Shown here: positions 32,141 to 40,783 of the stretch, piece by piece | Position numbering within the stretch: the stretch's first letter is position 1 | Layout: every line of letters starts with the position of its first letter | NCBI GenBank assembly: GCA_964581605.1 | Contig: CAZOPF010000025.1 | Location: 1 to 60,237, forward strand | Source of the DNA: CAADGU01 sp964581605 | Lineage (GTDB): Bacteria > Chloroflexota > Anaerolineae > Promineifilales > Promineifilaceae | DNA length: 60,237 bases | Direction of reading: 5' to 3' | Translations under genes and position numbers: made by a program | The notes under the pieces: model-generated | Told to the model about the DNA's origin: nothing | Database searches by the model: none | What the model saw: only the letters and a program-made list of their open reading frames with translations

Positions 32141-33292
32141 CCCGGCGAGTTCACGGCGCACGGCCGTATCCGTTTCCGTTTCCAGCGCCGTAGCCAGAGC
32201 CGTTTGAGCGGCGGGGTTGCCAATCTGGTGCAGCGCCCAGGCGGCATGGCCGCGCACCAGCGGGTGTGGGTCGGAAAGGAGCGAGATGAGGGCGGGCACG
32301 GCCGTGTCACTGCCCCAATTGCCCACTGCCACACATACATTCCGCAAAAACCGCACCCGCTTCAGCCGCTTGATGGGGCTGTGAGCAAAACGTTGGCTGA
32401 AGTCGTCCTCGGTGAGGGTGAGCAGGTCGAGGAGGGGCGGAGCCGCGTGATGGGATATTGAGGTATTGAGATATTGCGGTAATGGTTTGGCAAAACGGTT
32501 GAACGGACACACCTCCTGGCAAATATCACAGCCATAAATCCAGTTGCCCATCAGCGGCCGTAGCTCTACCGGAATCCACTCCTTCAACTCAATCGTCAGA
32601 TACGAGATGCAGCGCCGCGCATCCAGCACGTAAGGTTGCGGAAAAGCGTTGGTGGGGCAGGCGTCCAGGCAGCGGTGGCAGGAGCCGCAGGAAGGCGGGG
32701 GGGAATTATGAATTATGAGTTGTGAATTATGAAGGGGGAAGGGAGAGAGGGGAAGAGAGAGGGTGGTGAGGATTTCGCCGAGGAAGAAGAAGGAGCCGCG
32801 CCGGGGATGAATGAGCATCGTGTTTTTGCCAGTGAAGCCAAGGCCGGCGCTTTCGGCGTGGTCGCGTTCCAGGATGGCCCCGGTATCTACGTAGACGCGG
32901 CTGTGGACGGCCGTGCCCTTCACCTGCCCCGCCAGCCACTCCGCTAACTTTTCCAGGCGGGGCGTCATCACCTCGTGGTAATCTGGCCCCCAGGCATAGT
33001 TGGAGATACGGCCGCGTGATGGGTCATTAGCGATGGCGGGGGGCAGCGGCGGCGTGGCGTAATCCAGCCCCACGCAGAGGATGGTTTGCACACCGGGCAA
33101 AATGACGTTGAGATCCTGGCGGCGGGTGATGCGGTCAGGGCGGGAGAGGTACTCCATACGGCCGTGCAGCCCCGCCTCCAACCAGTGCAAATAAGCGTCC
33201 AGCCGCCGCGCCGGTTGGGCGGGCACAAACCCCACCAGGTTAAAGCCGAGGTCGTATGCTTTGTGGGTCACGGCCGTTGTCAGATCATCCAT
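32135..33292 (-). CDS. queG: Epoxyqueuosine reductase QueG with repeat-encoded inserts
   Basis: About 385 residues from ATG 33292 (a TTG nine bases earlier is weaker). It catalyses the last step of queuosine synthesis in tRNA using cobalamin and two 4Fe-4S clusters. Seen: GLHGRMEYLSR, YVDTGAILERDHAESAGLGFTGKNTMLIHPRRGSFFFLGEI, cluster Cys in CGSCHRCLDACP (near residue 200) and CDICQEVCP, and a C-terminal HEAT-like segment (DTAVPALISLLSDPHPLVRGHAAWAL). Two stretches look foreign: about 20 residues (PFPLHNSQLIIHNS) before the first cluster, encoded by the aattatgaa repeat at 32703-32733, and the segment QYLNTSIS from the repeat at 32454-32483. Confidence 0.93.
   Translation of the reverse strand: MDDLTTAVTHKAYDLGFNLVGFVPAQPARRLDAYLHWLEAGLHGRMEYLSRPDRITRRQDLNVILPGVQTILCVGLDYATPPLPPAIANDPSRGRISNYAWGPDYHEVMTPRLEKLAEWLAGQVKGTAVHSRVYVDTGAILERDHAESAGLGFTGKNTMLIHPRRGSFFFLGEILTTLSLPLSPFPLHNSQLIIHNSPPPSCGSCHRCLDACPTNAFPQPYVLDARRCISYLTIELKEWIPVELRPLMGNWIYGCDICQEVCPFNRFAKPLPQYLNTSISHHAAPPLLDLLTLTEDDFSQRFAHSPIKRLKRVRFLRNVCVAVGNWGSDTAVPALISLLSDPHPLVRGHAAWALHQIGNPAAQTALATALETETDTAVRRELAGL
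32454..32483. repeat. Short-unit repeat within queG (gatattg type)
   Basis: gatattgaggtattgagatattg consists of tandem gatattga-like units, read in frame as part of QueG. A similar tattgagatattgggg lies at 33368-33385, upstream of the next plus-strand gene. Confidence 0.7.
32703..32733. repeat. Short-unit repeat within queG (aattatga type)
   Basis: gaattatgaattatgagttgtgaattatgaa has four tandem units. It remains in frame in QueG directly before the cluster-binding motif. Confidence 0.8.
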
Positions 33293-33392
33293 ACGTCCCA
33301 ATTGTCAAAGGGCAACTGCCAATTGTCAAACGAAGGGGTACAATTGCGCTTCGCCCTGGTGCGGGGTGTATATTGAGATATTGGGGTATGGC

Positions 33393-34409
33393 TTGTTGAA
33401 AAACTGGAAACTATGGCTGGGGCTGCTGGTGAGCGCCTTTTTTATGTGGCTGGCGCTGCGCGGCCTGGAACTAAATGTAGTGTGGGGCTATCTGCAATCG
33501 GCGCGGTATGCGTGGATTCTACCAGGCATCGTGGTCTACTTTTTGGCAGTGTGGGCGCGGACGTGGCGGTGGGATTATATGTTACGGCCGTTAAAACACG
33601 TCCCCCTCATCCGCCTTTTCCCCGTCGTCGTCATTGGCTACATGGGCAACAACGTCTACCCGGCGCGGGCGGGCGAAGTGCTGCGCTCCTTCGTCTTGCG
33701 TGAACGAGAAGCCATTCCCATGAGCGCCAGCCTGGCTACGGTAGTCGTGGAGCGAGTTTTTGATGGGCTAGTCATGCTCATCTTTGTATTCGTCGCTTTG
33801 CCTTTTACGCCCCTGCCGGGTGGTAGCGACTTTATCCGCGCCCTGGTCAACTATGCCAGCCTCGCTTTTTTTCTGGCGTTGGCTCTCTTTTTTGGATTGG
33901 CCGCCTTTCCTGACTGGTTTTATAGGCTGGCCGAAACGATCAGTTACAAGATATTCCCGCACCGCATCCACCATCCCCTGCTAACATTTCTCAAACGGTT
34001 TTTGGCAGGGCTGGAATCCTTACGCAGTTTCCGCAGTGTGCTGATGATTTTCTTCACATCCATCATCATCTGGTTGCTGGAAACAGTGAAATACTGGTTT
34101 GTGATGCAGGCATTTGACTTCCAGGTGAGCTTTTTTGCCCTGATGCTAATGAATGGCGTAGTCAATTTGATGACCACATTCCCGGCCGCGCCCGGTTATG
34201 TGGGTACATTTGATGCACCAGGCATTGCTGTGTTGGAACTGTATGGCGTGCCCAAAGAAATTGCCACCGCCTATACATTGGTGCTACATGCCGCCCTGTG
34301 GCTGCCCATCACGCTGCTGGGTGCGTATTACATGATCCGCGCCGGGATGCGCTGGTCTACGTTTGGCAAGGCGGTGGAAGTAAAAGAGCAAGAGTTACCA
34401 GTTAACTAA
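33393..34409 (+). CDS. Lysylphosphatidylglycerol synthetase-like (UPF0104) membrane protein
   Basis: About 338 residues from TTG 33393 (the adjacent TTG at 33396 is equally possible; GGGGT lies upstream, and no ATG is available). Eight or so membrane segments are visible. The signature is GYMGNNVYPARAGEVLRSFVLRERE near residues 80-104, followed by TVVVERVFDGL and the late NLMTTFPAAPGYVGTFDA. This is the LPG synthase TM region / AglD-like flippase family, here without a synthetase domain. It may move a lipid or lipid-linked sugar across the membrane. The downstream regulator starts 8 bp after its stop. Confidence 0.85.
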   Translation: MLKNWKLWLGLLVSAFFMWLALRGLELNVVWGYLQSARYAWILPGIVVYFLAVWARTWRWDYMLRPLKHVPLIRLFPVVVIGYMGNNVYPARAGEVLRSFVLREREAIPMSASLATVVVERVFDGLVMLIFVFVALPFTPLPGGSDFIRALVNYASLAFFLALALFFGLAAFPDWFYRLAETISYKIFPHRIHHPLLTFLKRFLAGLESLRSFRSVLMIFFTSIIIWLLETVKYWFVMQAFDFQVSFFALMLMNGVVNLMTTFPAAPGYVGTFDAPGIAVLELYGVPKEIATAYTLVLHAALWLPITLLGAYYMIRAGMRWSTFGKAVEVKEQELPVN

Positions 34410-34416
34410 AACCGCT

Positions 34417-37400
34417 TTGGGTAGAAGAGATGAGTTGAGACCACAAACAGATAGCGGACGGCCGCAAACGAATCGTCCCACCATTGGCTTTCTCTCCGCC
34501 AACATTCACATTGGCTCCTCCCGTGTCTTGTGGCCGGGGGTGATAGACGCTGCCCAGGCCCACGACGCCAACCTGATCTGCTACCCCGGCGGCCGTTTGC
34601 ACGCCACCGAAGAGTTTGAAGCCGAACGCAACCTTATCTACCAGTTTGTGAATACTCATCTGCTCGATGGGCTGGTTAGCTGGACATCAGCTCTGGCAGG
34701 GGCGGCGCCAGCGGCGGAGGTGGCAGAGTTACACGGCCGTTACCAACCCCTCCCCATCGTCAGCCTGGCCTGGCCCCTGGAACATGGGTCACTTGTTTCC
34801 ATCAACGGCTACCAGGGGATGCACGACCTGATTTCTCATCTGGTAGACGTGCATGACTACCGCCGCGTTGCCCTCCTGCGCGGGCCAGAAAGCCACCCTT
34901 ACGCCCTGGAACGGTACCATGCCTACCTGGATGCGCTCAAAGAAAAAGGGCTAGACCCCGATCCCGCGCTGGTCGCCCCTTCCTTAGGCTGGCAAAAGGG
35001 CGCACAGGCCATGCGCGTGCTGTTGGATGAGCGCGGGCTACGGCCAGGAACCGATTTTCAAGCCGTTGTGGCCGTCAGTGATTTGCTGGCCATTGGGGCC
35101 ATCAATATGATGGCCGAACGGGGCATTCGGGTGCCGGGTGATGTGGCTGTGGTGGGCTTCAACGACATTGAAGAAGGTCGCCTCGTCAGACCGGCCCTCA
35201 CCTCTGTCTCCTTGCCGTTTTATGAGCAGGGGCGGCAGGCGGTGAATGTGCTGGTGAACCGGCTGCGGGGACAGGCAGCGCCGGATCAGGTGTTGCTCGA
35301 TTCGCAACTATTGGTGCGGCAGTCGTGTGGCTGCCCCTCGCAGTCCGTCTATCTGGCGGCCGTGGAGCCGGCAGGCGAGGGTGCGCCGGGTGGCGTGCCG
35401 GGTGGTGCGCCGGGTGGTGCGCCGGGTGGCGTGCCCAATGTCAAAATGGCGTTGCGGCGGGCACAGGCCGCATTGACGCGCCAGATTGCGCAGGTGATCA
35501 GCAGCCAGGGCGTGGCTGCAACCTGGGCCAAACAATTGGTTGACGCTTTCCATGCGGAGTTGGAGGAAGATACACGGACGGGAAATCATTTCCGCACCGC
35601 GCTGGATGGCATGTTGCAGCAGGGGGTGTTGGATGGGGACGAAACGGCCGCCTGGCAGGGCGCCATTTCTGTGTTGCGCCGGGAATTGCTGCCGGTGCTG
35701 GATGACCGGCAACAGCTACGGGCGGAAGGGCTGTTGGGGCAGGCCAGGGTGGTTATTGGCGAGGCGATCCAGCGCGCGCAAATTGGGCGGCAACTGCAAC
35801 TAGAACGGCAAAATAATTTGCTGCGCGACATTGGGCAGGCGCTCATCACCACCTTTGATGTGGACCGGCTGGCTGATGTGCTGGCCGAACGGTTGCCTGA
35901 CCTGGGTATTGCCAGTTGTTACCTGGCGCTGTATGAAAACCCGGCCGTCAGCACGGAGTACGTTCAGCTTAAGCTGGCGTATACGGATGGTTGCCGTACC
36001 GATGCAGGGGCAGACGGCCGTCACCCCTCTGACCGCCGCTACCCATCCAACCTGCTCATTCCCCCTGATTTGCTGCCCAAACGCCGCTTCGCCTTGCTGG
36101 TGGAGCCGCTTTATTTTCAAACGGAGCCGTTGGGTTTTGTGATATTTGAGATTGGTCCGCGGGATGGGGCGGTGTATGAAGTGTTGCGGGGGCACATCAG
36201 CACGGCGTTGAAGGGGGCGCTGCTCTTTCAGGAATCGCAGGCGGCGCGGCTGGCGGCCGAACGCGCCGACCAGATCAAGACGCGGCTGCTGGCGAATGTG
36301 AGCCATGAATTGCGCACCCCGTTGAACATCATCATCGGCCATACCCAGCGGCTGCTGAATGCGCCGCAGACCCCCCCGCCGGCGCTGGCGCAAGACCTGG
36401 GGCACATCCAGCATAGCGCCGAGCACCAGCTGCGCCTGATCAACGATTTACTCGATGTGTCGCGGGCAGAGATTAACGCCCTGGATTTGTATCCGGTGCT
36501 GATGCCACCACGGCCGTTGATCGAGGAAGCGTTTGTGGCGTTGGCCGAAGATGCGGCGGTGGGTGGGGCGGTGGTCTGGCGGTTGGAGTTGCCGCCCGCT
36601 CTGCCGGAAGTTGTCGCCGATCCGGTGCGGCTGCGCCAGATTTTGCTCAATTTGCTCAGTAATGCGGCCCGGTTTACGGCGCAGGGGCAGATTACGTTGG
36701 GGGCGGAGGCACTGCCCACGCAGTTGCATGTATGGGTGGCCGATACGGGTATGGGCATTGCGCCGGAGTTGGTGGGCCGTATTTATGACCCGTTTTTTAC
36801 GCATGAACCGGGTGGTCGTTTGACGGGTGGTATTGGCCTGGGGCTGGCAATTACCAAACATTTGGTGGTGCTGCACGGGGGGCAGTTGGCGGTGGAAAGT
36901 GTACCGGAACGGGGCAGCACGTTTCATTTGTATCTGCCACTGCCGGAGAAGGTGGAACAGATAGCCATGCCGTCTGTGCCAACGGCCGTACTCTGGTTCA
37001 TTTCGCCACAATCAGAGCCGCCAACGGCCGTGACCACCTTTTGCGCCGAACGACAGTTGCAGATACGCCGAATTGCTCCACAGGACGACATTGACCACTG
37101 GCTGACAGTAGAGCTACCGGCGGTAGTGGCCTGGGATGTGGCACATATAGCGGCGGCGGATTGGCAGTTGGTGCGGCGGCTACACAACCATCCCCGGCTC
37201 AGCCAGACTCCCTTTGTGCTCTACCAGCCGGACGCGGAGAATGAAGCTGCCGGGTTGACCAGCCTCATCGTCAAACCGGCCAGCAGCCAGGCATTGTGGG
37301 CGGCCATTGAGCCAGCACTGTCGCGAGGGATGAGGGGCAGGGTGCTGGTGGTGGACGATGACCCCCAGGCGCGGGCACGGGCAATGGCGGCGGTGGAACA

Positions 37401-38046
37401 GGGTCTGCCGGGGCATGGGGTGCAGACGGCCGTGAATGGGGCCCAAGGTCTGGCAATGGCCCTGGCTGACCCACCCGACCTCATCATTTTGGATTTGATG
37501 ATGCCGGAAATGGACGGCTTTGACGTGCTGGAACGGCTGCGGGCGGACGAACGCACATGGCAGATTCCGGTGATTATTTTAAGCGGGCGGCAGTTAACAT
37601 TGGCAGATGTGAAGCGATTGGAACGGTTTACGGCCGTGACCCTGCACAACAAGGGCGTGCTCACCGGGGACGAAATTGCCGCCTCGCTGCATCGCGCCTT
37701 GTTCGGCGAGGAGGCACTGCCGCCGCAAACGAGCGCCTTAGTGAAACAGGCCATCGCCTACCTGCACCAGAATTTTGCCCGCCCACTTACCCGCCGCGAA
37801 ATTGCCGATGAATTGGGCATGAGCGAGGATTACCTCAGCCGCACCTTTAGCCAGGAGTTAGGGCTGTCGCCGTGGGAATACCTGAACCGCTACCGCATTG
37901 CCCAGGCCAAAGAAATGCTGCGCCAGAGTGCGGACAGTGTGACGGTGATCGGCCGGCGGGTTGGTTTTCACGACCCGGCCTACTTCAGCCGCGTCTTCCG
38001 CCGCCTGGCCGGCGTTTCACCCAATGTTTACCGCCAGGCAAACTAA
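34417..38046 (+). CDS. Hybrid one-protein sugar sensor: LacI-type binding domain, histidine kinase, receiver, AraC HTH
   Basis: 1209 residues, no membrane segment. Residues about 22-310 form a LacI-type sugar-binding domain (PTIGFLSANIHIGSSRVLW, VAVVGFNDIEEGRLVRPALTSV) without the LacI HTH. A Gly/Ala/Val/Pro linker follows, then a coiled-coil and GAF-like region. HisKA has His630 in NVSHELRTP, and HATPase shows LLNLLSNAARFT, DTGMGI and GGIGLGLAI. After a receiver-like segment without a clear phospho-Asp comes a true receiver (VLVVDDD, Asp1026 in LIILDLMMPEMDG), then AraC HTH at 1115-1209. A cytoplasmic sugar-acid ligand would trigger phosphorylation and DNA binding. The start is TTG 34417. 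It probably controls the uronate operon downstream. Confidence 0.92.
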   Translation: MGRRDELRPQTDSGRPQTNRPTIGFLSANIHIGSSRVLWPGVIDAAQAHDANLICYPGGRLHATEEFEAERNLIYQFVNTHLLDGLVSWTSALAGAAPAAEVAELHGRYQPLPIVSLAWPLEHGSLVSINGYQGMHDLISHLVDVHDYRRVALLRGPESHPYALERYHAYLDALKEKGLDPDPALVAPSLGWQKGAQAMRVLLDERGLRPGTDFQAVVAVSDLLAIGAINMMAERGIRVPGDVAVVGFNDIEEGRLVRPALTSVSLPFYEQGRQAVNVLVNRLRGQAAPDQVLLDSQLLVRQSCGCPSQSVYLAAVEPAGEGAPGGVPGGAPGGAPGGVPNVKMALRRAQAALTRQIAQVISSQGVAATWAKQLVDAFHAELEEDTRTGNHFRTALDGMLQQGVLDGDETAAWQGAISVLRRELLPVLDDRQQLRAEGLLGQARVVIGEAIQRAQIGRQLQLERQNNLLRDIGQALITTFDVDRLADVLAERLPDLGIASCYLALYENPAVSTEYVQLKLAYTDGCRTDAGADGRHPSDRRYPSNLLIPPDLLPKRRFALLVEPLYFQTEPLGFVIFEIGPRDGAVYEVLRGHISTALKGALLFQESQAARLAAERADQIKTRLLANVSHELRTPLNIIIGHTQRLLNAPQTPPPALAQDLGHIQHSAEHQLRLINDLLDVSRAEINALDLYPVLMPPRPLIEEAFVALAEDAAVGGAVVWRLELPPALPEVVADPVRLRQILLNLLSNAARFTAQGQITLGAEALPTQLHVWVADTGMGIAPELVGRIYDPFFTHEPGGRLTGGIGLGLAITKHLVVLHGGQLAVESVPERGSTFHLYLPLPEKVEQIAMPSVPTAVLWFISPQSEPPTAVTTFCAERQLQIRRIAPQDDIDHWLTVELPAVVAWDVAHIAAADWQLVRRLHNHPRLSQTPFVLYQPDAENEAAGLTSLIVKPASSQALWAAIEPALSRGMRGRVLVVDDDPQARARAMAAVEQGLPGHGVQTAVNGAQGLAMALADPPDLIILDLMMPEMDGFDVLERLRADERTWQIPVIILSGRQLTLADVKRLERFTAVTLHNKGVLTGDEIAASLHRALFGEEALPPQTSALVKQAIAYLHQNFARPLTRREIADELGMSEDYLSRTFSQELGLSPWEYLNRYRIAQAKEMLRQSADSVTVIGRRVGFHDPAYFSRVFRRLAGVSPNVYRQAN
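35381..35428. repeat. 12-bp tandem repeat encoding a G-(A/V)-P-G linker
   Basis: Four units of g(t/c)g(c/t)gccgggtg encode GAPG/GVPG repeats between the sugar-binding domain and the kinase part of the regulator. It is a flexible hinge whose copy number may vary. Confidence 0.8.
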
Positions 38047-38092
38047 AAAGATGTCCGCCTGCTTTGCCACCATAAAAACCCATAGACGCCTG

Positions 38093-38503
38093 TTAGTGTT
38101 CGCTGTTATATGGGGTGACCTGCTCGATTTTGGCAAGCATCCACGCCTCCGCGCTTGGGCGATCTCGGAACACATGGGCGTCAATGGCCGCATCGTCCGC
38201 TAACGCCTGCCACATCCGTGACAAACCATAAAACAGGTCGCCTGGCGCCACACAGGCGATTACCAGTCTGGCCAGAGATTGGGCTGCACGTTTGTCCTGC
38301 TCGGCCATCTTCCGTATCTTGTCTATATCCACCTTGATTACTGTCGCTGAGGAAAAATCCCAGAGCTGGAATCGTGCCAGATCATCTTCCGGGAACTCAG
38401 AGTAAAGCCATTCGTTGGCCTTCAAAATCTCGTTCCCTGTGATCGCGCCAGCAGCATTGAAAACAAGGTATTGGCCGTGGGCAATGTGATACTCAATAGG
38501 CAT
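38093..38503 (-). CDS. Hypothetical SpoIIAA/STAS-like protein
   Basis: 136 residues: IEYHIAHGQYLVFNAAGAITGNEILKANEWLYSEF, then LWDFSSATVIKVDIDKIRKMAEQDKRAAQSL and FRDRPSAEAWM. The alternating strand-helix pattern and the FRDRPSAEAWM ending resemble SpoIIAA-like (CRAL-TRIO/STAS fold) small proteins of unknown function. No catalytic residue is apparent. It lies on the minus strand between the regulator and the sugar-uptake genes, so its promoter must share the 299-bp region 38504-38802 with them. Confidence 0.6.
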   Translation of the reverse strand: MPIEYHIAHGQYLVFNAAGAITGNEILKANEWLYSEFPEDDLARFQLWDFSSATVIKVDIDKIRKMAEQDKRAAQSLARLVIACVAPGDLFYGLSRMWQALADDAAIDAHVFRDRPSAEAWMLAKIEQVTPYNSEH

Positions 38504-38555
38504 GATGTCACTCCCAGGTAATACTTTTCTACGCTCTTTATTATAAGTAACCGTG

Positions 38556-38622
38556 CAGTAATTATGTAATTGAGTAATTTGGTAATTAGCCGCCTCAATT
38601 ACTTAATTACCCCATTATCCAA
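38556..38622. repeat. Short-unit spacer (gtaatt/aattac type)
   Basis: cagtaattatgtaattgag and taatttggtaatta are followed by caattacttaattacccc. It lies in the divergent region between the STAS-like gene and the permease genes. Confidence 0.85.
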
Positions 38623-38652
38623 TCGCTAACTTATTGGCAAACGATCACTAAG

Positions 38653-38738
38653 AATTGTACCGGGGGTACAAGCGCGATAGCTCCGTCGTTTTTGTCCAAT
38701 CATTTACCGGCAAAGTCCAACTCCCCCCCGGTACAATT
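38653..38738. promoter_or_regulatory. Perfect 14-bp inverted repeats, probable operators of the uronate operon
   Basis: AATTGTACCGGGGG at 38653-38666 recurs as its exact reverse complement at 38725-38738, 58 bp apart. The left copy extends into the full palindrome TTGTACCGGGGGTACAA (38655-38671). Within the right copy, TACAAT (38732-38737) could be a -10 box. The position between the divergent STAS-like gene and the transport genes fits binding of the AraC-type regulator at two sites, possibly with looping. Confidence 0.65.
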
Positions 38739-38770
38739 ATCTTACACAAAAGTCACCCACCTATTCCCGA

Positions 38771-38788
38771 CCCTGGTTAATTCCAGGG
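38771..38788 (+). promoter_or_regulatory. Leader hairpin before the permease gene
   Basis: CCCTGG (38771-38776) and CCAGGG (38783-38788) enclose TTAATT, just before the ribosome-binding region AGAGG. It could influence translation initiation. Confidence 0.4.
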
Positions 38789-38802
38789 CAAAAGAGGCTT
38801 AA

Positions 38803-39816
38803 ATGCCCATGGATGCAAAAAGCGCATTAAGAGAAACCCTGGAACAACCCAACCCCCTGGATGCAGGCGTCAAAAAAAAGGTGGTCGCCGCCCCGTCCTG
38901 GTCAGCGCGTATACGCCGCACCGGGCGCACCATGTGGCGGCATCGCTGGCTCTACTTGTTGATGTCCCCCTCCCTGCTCTATTTCCTCATTTTCCGCTAC
39001 GGCCCTTTGTGGAACGCTCAGATTGCTTTCAAAGATTTCAAACCATTGTTAGGTGTTTTGGGCAGCCCCTGGGTCGGATTTCTCCATTTCGAGACCTTTG
39101 TCAACTCTTTCTACTTTGAACAACTTATCTTCAACACGGTCATTTTTAGCCTCGCCAAACTGATTTTGGGGATGCCCATTGCCATTATCCTGGCGCTGGC
39201 GCTACATGAAACCTGGTTCCATCGTTACCGCACGGTGGTGCAAACGGTGGTCTACCTGCCGCACTTTCTCTCTTGGGTCATCATGTTTGGTGTGTTGTTA
39301 ATGCTGCTCTCGCCGGATACGGGGCTGGTCAACCAGGTGATTGAGCGGTTTGGTGGCGAGCCAATCGCTTTTCTTACTTCGCCAGCCTGGTTCCGCCAGG
39401 TGGTGATTGGCTCGGACATCTGGAAGGAGACGGGGTGGAGTACCATCATCTATCTGGCCGCGCTGCTGGCGATTAGCCCCCATCTGTATGAAGCGGCCAC
39501 AGTGGATGGGGCGTCCCACTTGCGGCGTATCTGGCACATTTCGCTGCCGGGCATTTTGCCGGTGATTGTGCTGGTGACGCTGCTGCGGTTGGGCAATATC
39601 CTGGACGCGGGTTTCAACCAGATATTTATTCTCTATTCGGTACCTGTTTACAGCGTGGGCGACATTATTGATACCTGGGTCTACCGGCAGGGGATTTTGC
39701 AATTTCAATTTAGTCTGGCAACGGCCGTTGGCCTGTTCAAAGGCGTTATTGGCCTTGTTCTTATCCTGGTAGCCAACCGTGTAGCGAAGCGGGTGGCCCA
39801 GCAAAGCCTGTTTTAG
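38803..39816 (+). CDS. ABC sugar permease, LplB type
   Basis: 337 residues. After a 45-residue cytoplasmic lead (hydrophilic, KKKVVAAPSWSARIRRTGR), six membrane segments follow. The permease EAA motif appears as EAATVDGASHLRRIWHISLPGILPVIVL, where it contacts the ATPase. This is the LplB/MalF-like class found in oligogalacturonide and rhamnogalacturonan uptake systems. It pairs with the permease at 39828. No ATPase is encoded in the operon, so a shared MsmX-like ATPase must serve it (family knowledge plus inference). It is the first gene after the putative operators. Confidence 0.95.
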   Translation: MPMDAKSALRETLEQPNPLDAGVKKKVVAAPSWSARIRRTGRTMWRHRWLYLLMSPSLLYFLIFRYGPLWNAQIAFKDFKPLLGVLGSPWVGFLHFETFVNSFYFEQLIFNTVIFSLAKLILGMPIAIILALALHETWFHRYRTVVQTVVYLPHFLSWVIMFGVLLMLLSPDTGLVNQVIERFGGEPIAFLTSPAWFRQVVIGSDIWKETGWSTIIYLAALLAISPHLYEAATVDGASHLRRIWHISLPGILPVIVLVTLLRLGNILDAGFNQIFILYSVPVYSVGDIIDTWVYRQGILQFQFSLATAVGLFKGVIGLVLILVANRVAKRVAQQSLF

Positions 39817-39827
39817 GGGGGCGTTCC

Positions 39828-40706
39828 ATGACCCAAATCAAAACCCGCGACGCGCTGACCTATCAAATCCTCCTCCTGGTCTTTCTCACTTTTGTGCTGG
39901 CGGCGATCCTCATCCCTTTCTGGCGGGTTATCGTCAGCGCCTTCATCCCGCTGGATATTTACACGCGGGAAGGGGTGCCCTTTTTCCTGCCGCCCACCAA
40001 ATGGACAACGGCCGCATTTGAGCAGCTCCTCAGCCATCCCTTGTTTGCCCGGTCGCTGGCCAATAGTGTGATCATTACGCTGGGCGGCACGGCCGTGAGC
40101 CTCTTCCTCACCATCCCCCTGGCCTATGCCCTCTCCATCCGCTCCCTGCCCGGCCGGCGCATCATCCTGCTGCTCATGCTGTTCACCTTCCTCTTCCACA
40201 CCGGCCTGGTGCCTGTTTACCTGTTGGTCACCAGCCTGGGGCTGACCAACAACTTCCTGGCCGTCATCCTGCCCCCGGCCATCAGCGTTTACAACACCCT
40301 GGTGATGATGAGCTTTTTTGAAGGGCTGCCAGACGAATTAAAAGAAGCCGCCCGCATAGACGGAGCCAATGAAATTCAGATTCTATTCTCCGTCATTTTG
40401 CCCCTGTCCAAGCCCATCATCCTGACCATCGGCCTCTTTTATGCCGTCTACTACTGGAACGAATTTTTCACCCCCATTCTCTATCTGAATGACAACGATC
40501 TGATGCCGTTACCTGTGCTGCTGCGCAACATCCTCACCTCCGCCAGCTTCAACGAATATGTGGAGTACAACGCCTTCAGCACCTCTTCCATTGAATCGCT
40601 TAAATCAGCCAGCGTTTTGCTCACCATGCTCCCCATGCTCCTGGTGTATCCATGGATCCAGCGCTATTTCACCAAGGGTGTGCTGCTTGGCGGAGTGAAG
40701 GAATAA
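39828..40706 (+). CDS. ABC sugar permease, YtcP/LplC type
   Basis: 292 residues with six membrane segments, starting KTRDALTYQILLLVFLTFVLAAILIPFWRVIVSAF. The EAA loop is EAARIDGANEIQILFSVILPLSKPII. A typical carbohydrate ABC transporter permease of the YtcP/LplC group, partner of the upstream permease. Its start lies 11 bp after the previous stop with GGGGGG upstream. Downstream is a stem-loop before the binding-protein gene. Confidence 0.95.
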   Translation: MTQIKTRDALTYQILLLVFLTFVLAAILIPFWRVIVSAFIPLDIYTREGVPFFLPPTKWTTAAFEQLLSHPLFARSLANSVIITLGGTAVSLFLTIPLAYALSIRSLPGRRIILLLMLFTFLFHTGLVPVYLLVTSLGLTNNFLAVILPPAISVYNTLVMMSFFEGLPDELKEAARIDGANEIQILFSVILPLSKPIILTIGLFYAVYYWNEFFTPILYLNDNDLMPLPVLLRNILTSASFNEYVEYNAFSTSSIESLKSASVLLTMLPMLLVYPWIQRYFTKGVLLGGVKE

Positions 40707-40722
40707 GGCTGACTATGTGAGC

Positions 40723-40755
40723 AGACCCAAAGGATTTTCAAAACCCTTTGGGTCT
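40723..40755 (+). promoter_or_regulatory. Intra-operon stem-loop between permease and binding-protein genes
   Basis: AGACCCAAAGG (40723-40733) pairs with CCTTTGGGTCT (40745-40755) around an 11-base loop. There is no T run after it. Such hairpins often protect mRNA ends or cause partial termination, adjusting the ratio of binding protein to permease. Confidence 0.7.
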
Positions 40756-40783
40756 AAATAACCAAATTTAAGGAGAAAGAAAA

